DNA of 64,000 bases from Saccharothrix sp. NRRL B-16348 (GCF_001280085.1 NZ_LGED01000192.1:62001-126000), one strand, 5' to 3'. Positions 27,168-41,438 are shown, counted from the stretch's first letter. Numbers and translations: made by a program. Notes: generated by a model from the letters alone, not told the origin.

Positions 27168-28220
27168 GTGGACCTCCCCGTGATGCCGCCCGTGCGACCG
27201 ATGCTCGCCAAGGCCGTGCACTCGGTGCCGCGCGCGCCGGGGCTCGTTTACGAGCCGAAGTGGGACGGGTTCCGGTGCGTCGTGTTCCGCGACGGCGCCG
27301 AGCTGGAACTCGGGTCGCGCAACGACCGGCCGTTGACCAGGTACTTCCCCGAGGTGGTCGAGGTGCTGGCGGCCGGGTTGCCGCCGCGGTGCGTGGTGGA
27401 CGGCGAGATCGTCATCGTCACGCCCGAGGGGTTGAGCTTCGACCTGCTCCAACTGCGGCTGCACCCGGCCGCGTCACGGGTGCGCAAGCTGGCCGTCGAC
27501 ACGCCGGCCGGGTTCGTCGCGTTCGACCTGCTCGCGCTGGACGACCGGGACCTGACCGGGACGCCGTTCGGTGAACGGCGGCGGCTGCTCGAAGAGGTGC
27601 TGCGGGACGTGCCGGGGCTGTACCTGACGCCGGCGACGGACGACCCGGACGTGGCCGAGGACTGGTTCACCCGGTTCGAGGGCGCGGGGTTCGACGGCGT
27701 GGTGGCCAAGCGGACCGACCTGCCGTACGAGCAGGACAAGCGGGTGATGTGGAAGGTCAAGCACGAGCGGACGGCCGACTGCGTGGTGGCCGGGTTCCGG
27801 CCGCACAAGGACGGCGTCGGCGTCGGCTCGCTGCTGCTCGGGCTGTTCGACGACGCGGGAGCGCTGCACCACGTCGGCGTGGCCAGCAGCTTCACCGCCG
27901 AGCGCCGCCGTGAGCTGCTGGCGGAGCTGGCGCCGTACCGGGAGAACGCGCTCGCCGACCACCCGTGGGCGGAGTGGGCCGCGATCGACGCCGCCACGCC
28001 GGGCGCGCAGAGCCGGTGGAACCCGACGAAGACGCTGACCTGGGAGCCGGTGCGGCCGGAGCTGGTCGCCGAGGTGCGCTACGAGCACCTCCAGTCACGC
28101 CGGTTCCGGCACACGAGCAGGCTGGTCCGCTTCCGGCCGGACCGCACGCCCGAGTCGTGCACGTACGCCCAGCTCGAAGAGGTCGCGCCGGCGGAGCTGA
28201 TGGACGTGTTCGGCAAGTAG
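27168..28220 (+). CDS. ATP-dependent DNA ligase, LigC type
   Basis: 350 residues, close to M. tuberculosis LigC (Rv3731). The adenylated lysine is in VYEPKWDGFR (motif I); CVVDGEIVIV (III), FDGVVAKRTDLPY (IV) and VMWKVKHERTADCVV (V) follow. The OB-fold ends with the HTSRLVRFRPDR block. LigC joins nicks and has been tied to base-excision repair. GTG 27168 gives the family N-terminus VDLPVMPPV, and a -10-like TACGCT (27156-27161) lies 6 nt before it, so the mRNA is probably leaderless. Confidence 0.93.
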   Translation: MDLPVMPPVRPMLAKAVHSVPRAPGLVYEPKWDGFRCVVFRDGAELELGSRNDRPLTRYFPEVVEVLAAGLPPRCVVDGEIVIVTPEGLSFDLLQLRLHPAASRVRKLAVDTPAGFVAFDLLALDDRDLTGTPFGERRRLLEEVLRDVPGLYLTPATDDPDVAEDWFTRFEGAGFDGVVAKRTDLPYEQDKRVMWKVKHERTADCVVAGFRPHKDGVGVGSLLLGLFDDAGALHHVGVASSFTAERRRELLAELAPYRENALADHPWAEWAAIDAATPGAQSRWNPTKTLTWEPVRPELVAEVRYEHLQSRRFRHTSRLVRFRPDRTPESCTYAQLEEVAPAELMDVFGK

Positions 28221-28257
28221 GTCAACAACCGTCCTACAGATCGGGCATCCTGACGGC

Positions 28258-29217
28258 GTGACCGACACCGCGGGCCGGCTGCTGACCCTGTTGTCGCTGC
28301 TCCAGACGCCGCGCGAGTGGCCGGGCAGCGAGTTGGCGCGGCGGCTGGAGGTCAGCCCGCGCACGATCCGCCGCGACGTCGACCGGCTGCGCGAGCTGGG
28401 TTACCCGGTCGAGGCGTCGATGGGCGCGGAGGGCGGCTACCGGCTGGTCGCGGGCACGGCCATGCCGCCGTTGCTGCTGGACGACGAGGAGGCCGTGGCG
28501 ATCGCGGTCGGGTTGCGGACGGCGGCGCGGCAGACCGTGGCGGGCATCGAGGAGGCGTCCGTGCGGGCCATGGCGAAGCTGGAGCAGGTGCTGCCGGCCC
28601 GGCTGCGACGGCGGGTCGGGGCGTTGGGCGCGGCGACGTTGCCGGTGGTGCTGGGCGCCGACGGGGTGACGGTGGACCCCGAGCACCTGACCGTGCTGGC
28701 GTCCGCCATCGCGAACCGGGAACGGCTGCGGTTCCGGTACTCGGCGGCGGACGGCGCGGAGAGCAGGCGGCACGTCGAGCCGCTGCACCTGGTGCCGTCC
28801 GGGCGGCGGTGGTACCTGGTGGCGTTCGACCCGGAGCGCGACGACTGGCGGTTCTTCCGGGTCGACCGGATGACCGCGTTGTCACCCACCGGGGCGAGGT
28901 TCGCGCCGCGGGCGCTGCCCGCCGACGACCCGGCGGCCTACCTGGCCGAGCACATGCTCAGCCGGGCGCCGACCTACACGGCGGTGGCGACGGTCCGCCT
29001 GCCCGCCCGTGACGTGCGGGCCAGGTTCCCCGGCGTGGACGTCGAGGCCGTCGACGAGCGGACGTGCGTGCTCCGGAACTTCACCGACACGGTCGAGTAC
29101 CTGGCGTTCCACCTGCTGCAGCTGGGGTGCGAGTTCGAGGTGCACGAGCCGCCCGAGCTGGTCCGGCACCTGCGCGAGCTGCACGACCGGATCGGGCGGG
29201 CGGTCGGTCCGGGCTGA
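28258..29217 (+). CDS. WYL-domain transcriptional regulator
   Basis: 319 residues. An N-terminal HTH_11 winged helix (WPGSELARRLEVSPRTIRRDVDRLRELGYPV) is followed by the WYL domain (FRYSAADGAESRRHVEPLHLV, RRWYLVAFDPERDDWRFFRVDRM) and the WCX dimerisation extension (VEYLAFHLLQLGCEFEV). WYL domains sense ligands such as nucleic acid ends or nucleotides. GTG 28258 follows the ligase by 37 nt, so it could be co-transcribed or autoregulated. Target genes unknown. Confidence 0.92.
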   Translation: MTDTAGRLLTLLSLLQTPREWPGSELARRLEVSPRTIRRDVDRLRELGYPVEASMGAEGGYRLVAGTAMPPLLLDDEEAVAIAVGLRTAARQTVAGIEEASVRAMAKLEQVLPARLRRRVGALGAATLPVVLGADGVTVDPEHLTVLASAIANRERLRFRYSAADGAESRRHVEPLHLVPSGRRWYLVAFDPERDDWRFFRVDRMTALSPTGARFAPRALPADDPAAYLAEHMLSRAPTYTAVATVRLPARDVRARFPGVDVEAVDERTCVLRNFTDTVEYLAFHLLQLGCEFEVHEPPELVRHLRELHDRIGRAVGPG

Positions 29218-29246
29218 GGGCACGCGGTCGCGCGGCGCGGGGCGGA

Positions 29247-29468
29247 TCACGCGGCGGCCAGCAGCGCCCGGCCGTCGTCGGTCAGCCTCGCGGGGCCGGC
29301 CTGCGCCGCGATCAGGCCCGCCCGCGCCAACCGCGGGCCGACGAACTGGTCGCAGCAGCAGAGGCCGTCGACCAGCAACGTGCCCGCGGCGTACTCGCAC
29401 CGGCCCGCCGCGACGGCGCGGAGCACCGCCCGGTCCCTCCCGCTGATGGCGGTGATCGTGGCGTCCAT
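29247..29468 (-). CDS. Hypothetical 73-residue protein
   Basis: Small protein with a winged-helix-like outline: TAISGRDRAVLRAVAAGRCEYAAGTL at the N-terminus, a cysteine cluster LCCCDQFVGPRLARAGLI, then GPARLTDDGRALLAAA, which looks like the wing of an HTH. It could be a small DNA-binding protein, but no family is recognised. It converges with the WYL regulator. Confidence 0.6.
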   Translation of the reverse strand: MDATITAISGRDRAVLRAVAAGRCEYAAGTLLVDGLCCCDQFVGPRLARAGLIAAQAGPARLTDDGRALLAAA

Positions 29469-29574
29469 GACGGTCTCCCTCCGTGCGTCGGGTGCTTCTA
29501 CCCGTACGACGAAGCGGACCTCTCCGGAATCGACACGGCCCGGTCGCGAGCTCCGGTGTACCGATTCCGAACGC

Positions 29575-30177
29575 TCACTCGGCCGCCTTGGCGGCCTCCC
29601 GGCAGGCGTCCACGAGCTGGGGCCACCGGCCCGCCCGGTCGCGGTTGATCGACAGCGGCGACGGGTGGGGCGCGTTGAACACCTTCAGCTTGTGGCCGCG
29701 GCCGGACAGCGTCCAGCCCGTGCCCGCGGGCCTGCCCAGCACCACGACCGCCTTGAGCGAGGTCAGCATCCGCAGCAGCTCGACCAGGTAGGGCACGGCC
29801 GCGCGCAGGTCGGCGGGCGACGGCTCCCGGTTGGCCAGGTACCAGGGCACCACGTTCCAGCTCAGGCTCACCCGCCGGGACAGGCCCGCCTCGGCCATCG
29901 CGGCGAACACGTTGGCCGCGGTCGGGTCGTCGTTGTCCGGCGAGTTGATGCCCGAGCCCGACGACGCGGGCCCGGGCGACTCGAGCAACAGCAGGACCTT
30001 GGCGTCGACGCCGCCGCTGGCCGGGTCGAACAGCGGCACGTCGGCCTTGCGCTCGGTGGCGATGCGCTGGGCGAACTCCGTCAACTTCGCCAGGTGGGGC
30101 GCTTTGAGCAGAGCCATCTTCCGAGCGACGACCACGGGGTTCCGGTGTGCCCTCGGGGTGGAGGGGAAGACGTCCAT
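29575..30177 (-). CDS. Uracil-DNA glycosylase superfamily-like protein
   Basis: 200 residues. It shows the UDG-superfamily layout: VLLLLESPGPAS (first loop), DPTAANVFAAMAEAGL, SWNVVPWYL, VVVLGRPAGTGW and NAPHPSPLSINR (His-Pro-Ser loop). The catalytic polar residue of family I or IV is not obvious and there is no Cys set for a 4Fe-4S cluster, so this is a divergent member; deglycosylation is inference. It probably reads together with other single genes on this strand. Confidence 0.8.
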   Translation of the reverse strand: MDVFPSTPRAHRNPVVVARKMALLKAPHLAKLTEFAQRIATERKADVPLFDPASGGVDAKVLLLLESPGPASSGSGINSPDNDDPTAANVFAAMAEAGLSRRVSLSWNVVPWYLANREPSPADLRAAVPYLVELLRMLTSLKAVVVLGRPAGTGWTLSGRGHKLKVFNAPHPSPLSINRDRAGRWPQLVDACREAAKAAE

Positions 30178-30253
30178 GGGCGCTAGCGTTCCCGTCTTGA
30201 TCAGGCACTACCATCCGCCGTCCGGGCGGCGCCCCGAGGATCTTGCCGGCCGG

Positions 30254-31006
30254 TCAGCCGACGTGGGTGCGGGGCTTCTCCTCCAGGACGCCGTCGACGT
30301 AAGTGTCGACCTTCTCGTTGTAGAACGCGACCAGACCCGCGACCTGCCTGCTCTCCGGCAGCGGGTTGCGGTAGCCCCAGACGACGTTCTCGTGCGTCTC
30401 GTCGCCGAGCACGACCGACCAGTACTCGGCGGTGCCCTTGTACGGGCAGCTCGTGCGCAGGTCGGTCGCCCGCAGGAGGTCCAGCCGGACGTCGGTCATC
30501 GGCAGGTAGTAGCGGGCGGGCAGCCCGGTCTCGAACAGGATCACCGGGCGGTGCGAGTTCGCGACCTCGACGCCGCCGACCTCCACCCGGATGTGCCTGC
30601 TGCTGGGCAGCGCGTCGACCCTGGTGTACGGGTCGCGCGGGTGGACGTAGACCGGCTCGTCCTCCTCGAACCACTCGTCCATCGCGTCCCAGTCGAGCCG
30701 GACCAGGTCGCGCAACGCCTCCAGCGGCGAGTCCGGGTAGCGCAGCCCCGCGCCCGCCGCCGTGCCGGAGCCGGTCTTCACGTCGAACAGCTCGCCGTTG
30801 CCCCGACTGGGTGATCGCTTCACCTCGCCGGTCGGCACCAGGTTCGCCCGGACGTCCTCCGCCGGGAAGTAGTACGTGGGGTAGTACGGCTTCTCCCACA
30901 CCAACGTCGGCCGTGTGGTGTCCACGACCAGTTCGCCCGCGAGGTAGGCCCGAACCCGCTTGGTCCCGGTCTCCAGCCGCACCCGTCCGCGTTCCGCAGC
31001 ACTCAT
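30254..31006 (-). CDS. Tandem DUF427 protein
   Basis: 250 residues made of two DUF427 units (about residues 8-110 and 125-235). Each has the pattern of a short beta barrel: VWEKPYYPTYYFPAEDV in the first, ILFETGLPARYYLPMTDVRLDLL then TSCPYKGTAEYWSV in the second. DUF427 function is unknown. ATG 31006 is preceded by TAGCTT (31014-31019) with a 7-nt gap, fitting a leaderless start and excluding longer versions. Confidence 0.9.
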   Translation of the reverse strand: MSAAERGRVRLETGTKRVRAYLAGELVVDTTRPTLVWEKPYYPTYYFPAEDVRANLVPTGEVKRSPSRGNGELFDVKTGSGTAAGAGLRYPDSPLEALRDLVRLDWDAMDEWFEEDEPVYVHPRDPYTRVDALPSSRHIRVEVGGVEVANSHRPVILFETGLPARYYLPMTDVRLDLLRATDLRTSCPYKGTAEYWSVVLGDETHENVVWGYRNPLPESRQVAGLVAFYNEKVDTYVDGVLEEKPRTHVG

Positions 31007-31074
31007 GATGTCGAAGCTACGCCCGAGTCGGCCCGGCCGGCCGGCGCCGCGCTTCTCCGGTGTTGCCCAACGGT

Positions 31075-31578
31075 CTAGCCAAGTCGTGCCGACTGCGCCG
31101 CCCGGGCCGTCACGATCGACGCCGCCAGGTCGCGGGTCTCCTGGTCCGCGCCGCTGTCCTGCTCGCCGCGCGCGAGCAGCGCCGACTGGGCCAAGTGCTC
31201 GCGCAGCGTCGCGGGCAGGCCCGTCGGGTCGAGGCGCAGGCCCGCCAGGTCGGCCTCCGACACCAGGCCGGGCATCTCGTGGCCGGCGTGCGGGTTCTCG
31301 TCCGACAGCCCGGCACGCGCGCGCAACCGCTTGAGCTGAGCCAACTCCCGCTCGTGCGACACCTCCAGCTCCGCCGCGAACGGCGCCAGCTCGGGCGGTG
31401 CGAGGGCGAGCGCGGGCAGCAGCTGCTCGTTCATCGGGATCATCAGCTGGATCCACGCGGTGTCGGTGGCGTTGAACGGCGACGCCGCCGGCGGCGGAGC
31501 GGGCGCCGGAGCGGGCGTGCAGGCGGCGAGGAGCAGCAGCGCGGCGGTCGCGGCCGACGTGCGGAGTGTTCGGGACAC
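31075..31578 (-). CDS. DUF305-type lipoprotein lacking the His pairs
   Basis: 167 residues. A lipoprotein signal (ATAALLLLAAC, Cys20) is followed by a Pro/Ala linker and a ferritin-like DUF305 helical domain. Where DUF305 proteins normally have M-I-x-H-H, this one has LMIPMNEQLLP; the second His-His site is also missing, replaced by LREHLAQSALLA. The HAGHEMPGLVSEADLAGL segment is still typical. Metal binding is therefore doubtful. The gene is downstream of a strong hairpin that isolates it from the GH1 gene. Confidence 0.8.
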   Translation of the reverse strand: MSRTLRTSAATAALLLLAACTPAPAPAPPPAASPFNATDTAWIQLMIPMNEQLLPALALAPPELAPFAAELEVSHERELAQLKRLRARAGLSDENPHAGHEMPGLVSEADLAGLRLDPTGLPATLREHLAQSALLARGEQDSGADQETRDLAASIVTARAAQSARLG

Positions 31579-31595
31579 CGTTGTCCTCCTGCCCG

Positions 31596-31629
31596 GGAGG
31601 GCCGGGGGATGTGCTCCCTCCGGCCCTCC
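31596..31629 (-). terminator. Hairpin terminator of the beta-glucoside operon
   Basis: GGAGGGCCGG (31596-31605) pairs with CCGGCCCTCC (31620-31629), extended inside by GGGA/TCCC with one bulge. It lies 10 nt past the beta-glucosidase stop and before the DUF305 gene. Confidence 0.75.
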
Positions 31630-31639
31630 GGCGGTTGCG

Positions 31640-33052
<1,413 letters not shown>

Positions 33053-33098
33053 TTGGGAAAACTCCTCTGGAGGTCGGAACCCGTCGTCGTGGACGGGA

Positions 33099-34105
<1,007 letters not shown>

Positions 34106-34109
<4 letters not shown>

Positions 34110-35098
34110 GGCGTCTCCCTTCCCTCGGACCGGGTCTTCGTCGCGAGCACCGGCGTGAAGCCGACGCGCATCCGGACCGTGTGGCCGTCGGCGGTCTTGA
34201 CGTTGCTCTTGCCGCCGCCGCGCAGCCGCGGGCTGACGAACTCGTCGATGCCGAAGTTCACCAGCGACAGCGCGGTGCCCAGGAGCGCGATGGCCAGGCC
34301 CGCGGGCACGAACCACCACCACGCGCCCTGCGCGAGCGCCTGCTGGCTCTGCGCCCAGTACAGGACCGTGCCCCAGTTCCAGTCGCTGCCCGCGCCGATG
34401 CCGATGAACGCCAGCGTGATCTCCAGGGTCACCGCGAAGATGACCGTGCCGACGAACCCGGAGGCGATGACCGCGGTGAGGTTGGGCAGGATCTCGAACA
34501 GGATGATCCGCCACGTCTTCTCGCCGGTCGCCCGCGCGGCCTCCACGTAGTCACGTCCGCGCAGCGACAGCGTTTGCGCGCGGAGCACGCGTGCGCCCCA
34601 GGCCCACGACGTGAGGCCGATGACCAGGGCGATGGTGAGGGTGCCCGTCTCCGGCAACGTCGACGTGATGATGATCATCAGCGGCAGCGCCGGGAGCACC
34701 AGGAACACGTTGGACAGCGCGGACAGCACCTCGCTGCCGGCGCCGGCCAGGTAGCCGGACGTGACGCCGACCAGGATCGACAGGATCGTGGCCACGATGC
34801 CCGCGACGAACCCGACGACGATGACGCTGCGCGTGCCGACCACGACCTGGCTGAAGATGTCCTGGCCGAGGTGGGTGGTGCCGAACCAGTGCGCGGCCGA
34901 CGGTCCCTGGAGCAGGTCGCTGCTGCGCCCCGACGGGTCGTACGGTGCGATCCACGGGCCGACGACCGCGATCAGGGCGAAGAAGCCGAGGATGACCAGG
35001 CCGGTGGTGGCCTTGGGGTTGGCCACGAACCGCAGCCTGCGGCGCTTGACGGGCGCGGCGACCGGGGTGGCCGTCCCGGTGGTGGGAACCACGGTCAC
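34106..35098 (-). CDS. ABC transporter permease (DppC-like)
   Basis: 330 residues, six membrane segments. The N-terminal OppC-type helix with PWIAPYDPSGR and the HWFGTTHLGQDIFSQVVVGTR block are typical. The EAA loop reads YVEAARATGEKTWRIILFEILPNL. It forms the inner-membrane channel with the DppB-like subunit. Only 3 nt separate it from that gene. Confidence 0.95.
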
Positions 35099-35101
35099 GG
35101 C

Positions 35102-36078
35102 TCAGCCCTCCCGTCGGGTGCGCGGGTCGAGCGCGAGGTAGGCCACGTCGGCGAGGAAGTTCGCCAGCAGCACGGACAGCGTGATGATCAGGAAGATGCC
35201 CTGCATGAGCGGGTAGTCCTTGGCGCCGACGGCCTGGTAGAGCTGCAGGCCGAGACCGGGGTAGGAGAACACGATCTCCACCAGCAGCGTGCCGCCGACG
35301 ATGAAGCCGAGCGACAGCGCGAACCCGGAGACGTTGGGCAGCAGCGCGTTGCGCGCCGCGTACGACACCATCACGCGCCGGTCGGACAGGCCCTTGGCGT
35401 GCGCGACGGTGACGTAGTCCTCGGAGGCGACCGTGACCATCATGTTGCGCATGGACAGGATCCAGCCCGCCATGGACGAGATCAGGATGGTGAACGCGGG
35501 CAGGATGCCGTGCCGCACCACGCTGCCGATGAACTCCAGGTCCGGGTTGGGCACCAGGCCGTTGTCGTAGGCGCCCGACGCCGGGAAGAAGCTGTCCGGG
35601 CCGGTGAGCAGCGCGATCGCGATCAGGCCGAGCCAGAAGTACGGGATGGACGACACGAACGTGGTCACCGGGATGAGCGCGTCGGCCCACGAGCCGCGTC
35701 GCCAGCCGATGCCCGTGCCCAGCGCGGTGCCGATCAGGAAGCCGAGCACGGTGGTGATGCCGACCAGGCCCAGCGTCCACGGCAGGCCGTCGCCGAGCAC
35801 CTGCGTCACCGGTGACGGGAAGTGGGCGAACGACAGGCCGAGGTCGCCGCGGAGCAGCTGCCCGAGGTAGTCGACGTACTGCTCGACCAGGCTCGCGTCC
35901 TTGTCCAGCCCGAACAGCACGTACAGCGACTGCACGGCCTCGCTGGTCATCTGGCCGCGCGACCGGGTGATCAGCGCCTGCACCGGGTCGCCGGGGATGA
36001 CGCGCGGGATGAAGAAGTTGATGGTGATCGCGGCCCACGCGGTGAACAGGTAGAACGCGATCCGCTTGAGGAGGTAGC

Positions 36079-36082
<4 letters not shown>
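35102..36082 (-). CDS. ABC transporter permease (DppB-like)
   Basis: 326 residues, six membrane segments. The N-terminus [31 protein letters not shown] is typical of OppB/DppB. The EAA loop is [31 protein letters not shown] 36082 overlaps the upstream ATPase stop (GTGA). Confidence 0.95.
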
Positions 36083-38810
<2,728 letters not shown>

Positions 38811-38960
38811 GGGTTCTCCTTGTCGGGCGGGGGAAGGGCGAGCGCTCGTGAGTGCGGGCCGCGTGTGCCATCGCGGCTGGGACGCTGGACGCGTCCTCGT
38901 GTCGTTGCAGACTCAACCCCGGTGAGCCAAGTCACGTCAATCACGAACAGGTTACAAACT

Positions 38961-38989
38961 TAGACTAATTTTAAGTCGCAAACTAAGGT
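38961..38989 (+). promoter_or_regulatory. Promoter and palindromic operator of the ROK regulator
   Basis: TAGACT (38961-38966) and TAAGGT (38984-38989) are 17 bp apart, and the GTG start at 38997 is 7 nt further, which fits a leaderless promoter. An interrupted palindrome GACTAATTTTAAGTC (38963-38977) overlaps the -35 and spacer in an AT-rich island, and CAAACT occurs twice (38955-38960, 38979-38984). The site probably binds the ROK protein and controls it and the divergent transporter operon. Confidence 0.6.
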
Positions 38990-38996
38990 CCGTGGC

Positions 38997-40259
38997 GTGG
39001 CACCGAAGCGCACCACCGTCCGCGACCTGCGTCGGCAGAACCGTTCGACGTTGCTGTCGACGCTGTTCTTCGACGGGCCGTTGAGCAGGTACGAGCTGTC
39101 CCGGCGGTCCGGGCTGTCGGCGGCCACGGTGTCGAACGTGACCGGTGAGCTCGTCGACGACGGGCTCGTGGTGGAAGCGGGTTCGGTCGACTCCGACGGC
39201 GGCCGGCCGCGCGTGCTGCTGCGGGTCAACCCCGCGTTCGGGCACGTGGTCGGCGTGGACGTCGGCGAGACCGGGATCAAGGTCGAGCTGTTCGACCTGT
39301 CGCTGACCCAGCTCGCCGCCTTCGACCACGCGCTCTCCCCCTCGTCCCCCGCCGCGGTGGCGTCGTTGATCGCGTCGGCGGTCCGGGATGTGGTCACGTC
39401 GGCGGGTGTCGACGCGTCGACCGTGCTCGGGGTGGGGATCGGGGTTCCGGGGACGGTCGAACAAGGGGCCACCGCGGTGGTGCACGCGCCGACCATCGGG
39501 TGGGACGGCGTGCGGCTGGAGGAGCTGGTGGCGGACGCCTCCGAGTCCGCCTGGCCGTTGTACGTGGAGAACGGGGCGAAGACCCAGGGCCAGGCCGAGA
39601 TGTGGTTCGGCGCCGGTCGCGGGGCCCGGCACGTGGTCATAGCCCTCATCGGGTCCGGCGTCGGTGCGGCGGTCGTGACCGATGGCGGCGTGTACCGGGG
39701 TGCGACCAGTTCGGCGGGCGAGTGGGGGCACACGACCATCATGTACGGCGGGCGACCGTGCCGGTGCGGTGCGTTGGGCTGCTTGGAGGCGTACGTGGGC
39801 GCCGAGGGCATCCTCGACCGGTACCGCAAGGCGCGTGGGCGTGAACTGCCCGAAGGTGACGAGCAGTCGAGCGTGGCCGCGTTGATCGAGGCCGCCGCCC
39901 GCTCCAAGACCGCCGCCCGCGTGCTGGAGGAGACCGCCGGTTACCTGGGCGCGGGCATCGCGAACCTGGTGAACCTGTTCAACCCCGAGCGGATCGTGCT
40001 GGGCGGGTGGGCCGGGCTGGCCCTCGGCGCGCACCAGTTGGACCGCATCGTCGCCGCGACCCGTGCGCACGCGTTGCGGCACCCGTACGAGCAGATCTCG
40101 ATCCAGCTGGGCCGGTTGGGGCCGGACGCCGTGGCCGTGGGCGCCGCCACCCTGCCCGTCGCCGCGCTGCTGGACCGTGCGGCCGACCCGCGGAAGCCGA
40201 CGTCGCCCGACCTGAGCGTTGAACTCGGGGTACCTGAGCGTTCGACACGCGTGTTCTGA
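38997..40259 (+). CDS. ROK-family transcriptional regulator
   Basis: 420 residues. An N-terminal winged helix (LLSTLFFDGPLSRYELSRRSGLSAATVSNVTGELVDDGLV) precedes the ROK sugar-kinase-like domain with VVGVDVGETGIKVEL, GVGIGVPGTVE, GEWGHTTI and the zinc-type cysteine motif CRCGALGCLEAYVG. It most likely senses a sugar from the transporter and GH1 pathway and represses the divergent operon. The last ~15 residues (LSVELGVPERSTRVF) are encoded by units of the 22-bp repeat array, which also supplies the stop codon; the original C-terminus may have been lost. Confidence 0.93.
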   Translation: MAPKRTTVRDLRRQNRSTLLSTLFFDGPLSRYELSRRSGLSAATVSNVTGELVDDGLVVEAGSVDSDGGRPRVLLRVNPAFGHVVGVDVGETGIKVELFDLSLTQLAAFDHALSPSSPAAVASLIASAVRDVVTSAGVDASTVLGVGIGVPGTVEQGATAVVHAPTIGWDGVRLEELVADASESAWPLYVENGAKTQGQAEMWFGAGRGARHVVIALIGSGVGAAVVTDGGVYRGATSSAGEWGHTTIMYGGRPCRCGALGCLEAYVGAEGILDRYRKARGRELPEGDEQSSVAALIEAAARSKTAARVLEETAGYLGAGIANLVNLFNPERIVLGGWAGLALGAHQLDRIVAATRAHALRHPYEQISIQLGRLGPDAVAVGAATLPVAALLDRAADPRKPTSPDLSVELGVPERSTRVF

Positions 40260-40320
40260 GCGTAGGACACGCGTGTTCTGAGCGTTCGACACGCGTGTTC
40301 TGAACGTAGGACACGCGCGG
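40212..40320. repeat. 22-bp tandem repeat array (5 units) overlapping the ROK 3' end
   Basis: Units at 40212, 40234, 40256, 40278 and 40300. Units 2 and 4 are identical (CTGAGCGTTCGACACGCG then TGTT). Unit 3 differs by three bases near positions 9-11 (TAGG for TTCG). Unit 1 is diverged and resembles the first unit at 588. Each of units 2-4 holds the palindrome ACACGCGTGT. There are no spacers. The stop codon of the ROK gene is the TGA of unit 3. Confidence 0.9.
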
Positions 40321-40339
40321 GTGCAGGCAGAATGCGGGT

Positions 40340-41371
40340 ATGAGCAGGCCGCCGACGTTGGAGGACGTGGCGCGGGTCGCCGGTGTGTCCCGGGCGACGG
40401 TCTCCCGCGTCGTCAACGGCACCCGCAACGTCGACCGGAAGATCCAGGAGGTCGTGCGCGCCGCCGTCGACCAGACCGGCTACGCGCCCAACCGCGCGGC
40501 CCGCTCCCTGGTCACCAAGAGGGCCGGGACGATCGCGCTCGTCGTCTCGGGCGCGGGCGACCCGGGCGACGAGGACGCGTTCGCCGCACGGGTGTTCGCC
40601 GACCCGTTCTTCGGCCGGGTGGCCGGCGGTGTGCTGGGTTTCCTGCGCACGCGCGGCGTGCACCCGGTGCTGATGGTCGCCGACACCGAACCGGCCCGCG
40701 AGGACGTGCTGTCGTTCCTCCGCCAGGGCAGCGCGGACGGCGCGCTCCTCGTCTCCACGCACGCCGAGGACCCGCTGCCGGCCCGGCTGGTGGCGGCGGA
40801 GCTGCCCGCCGTGCTGTTCGCGCGCCCGGCCCGGCCCGTGCCGATCAGCTACGTCGACCTCGACCACCGGGCCGGCGCCCGGCTCGCGGCCGACCACCTG
40901 GTGCGCCGCGGCTGCACGCGGGTCGCGACGATCACCGGCCCGCTGGACGTGCCCGCGGCCCAGGAGCGGCTCACCGGGTTCCGCGATGCCATGGCGCGGC
41001 ACGGTTTCCCGCACGTCCCGATCGCCGAGGGCCGGTTCACGTCGGCCAGCGGCGAGGGGGCGATGGAACGGCTGCTGGCCGAGCACCCCGGCATCGACGG
41101 CGTGTTCGCGGCCAACGACCTGATGGCGCAGGGCGCGTTGCTGGTGCTGCACAAGCACCGCAGGCGCGTGCCCGGGCAGGTGGCGCTGGTGGGTTTCGAC
41201 GACAGCAGCCCCGCGCTGTCCTGCCGACCGCGGTTGACCACCGTCCGGCAGCCGGTGGAGGACATGGCGGCCGGGATGTCCCGGTTGTTGTTGGACCACG
41301 TCGAAGAACCGGGACTGCGCCCGGAATCCGTCGTCTTCGAGCCCTCGCTCGTGGTGCGGGACTCCGCCTGA
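40340..41371 (+). CDS. LacI-family transcriptional regulator
   Basis: 343 residues. The N-terminal HTH is TLEDVARVAGVSRATVSRVVNG with the hinge helix region ApNRAARSLVTKR; a periplasmic-binding-like sensor domain follows (GVFAANDLMAQGALLVL, LVGFDDSSPAL, TVRQPVEDM). ATG 40340 has CAGAAT (40328-40333) 6 nt upstream, so a leaderless promoter directly follows the 22-bp repeat array. A perfect LacI-type operator before the next gene indicates that it represses the secreted CBM32 protein. Confidence 0.94.
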   Translation: MSRPPTLEDVARVAGVSRATVSRVVNGTRNVDRKIQEVVRAAVDQTGYAPNRAARSLVTKRAGTIALVVSGAGDPGDEDAFAARVFADPFFGRVAGGVLGFLRTRGVHPVLMVADTEPAREDVLSFLRQGSADGALLVSTHAEDPLPARLVAAELPAVLFARPARPVPISYVDLDHRAGARLAADHLVRRGCTRVATITGPLDVPAAQERLTGFRDAMARHGFPHVPIAEGRFTSASGEGAMERLLAEHPGIDGVFAANDLMAQGALLVLHKHRRRVPGQVALVGFDDSSPALSCRPRLTTVRQPVEDMAAGMSRLLLDHVEEPGLRPESVVFEPSLVVRDSA

Positions 41372-41422
41372 AGATCGGTCCGCACCGTCGTTGACGTCCT
41401 CGTGACATCGGCGTTACGCTCC

Positions 41423-41438
41423 GAGAGAGCGCTCTCTC
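41423..41438. promoter_or_regulatory. LacI-type operator
   Basis: Perfect 16-bp palindrome GAGAGAGCGCTCTCTC with the central CG typical of LacI/GalR sites such as CebR and MalR boxes. It lies between the LacI gene and the secreted protein gene, 68 nt before the ATG at 41507. Confidence 0.8.

Noticed and set aside
40212..40320. Possible CRISPR array
   Set aside because: The 22-bp units are contiguous with no unique spacers, and no cas gene is present.
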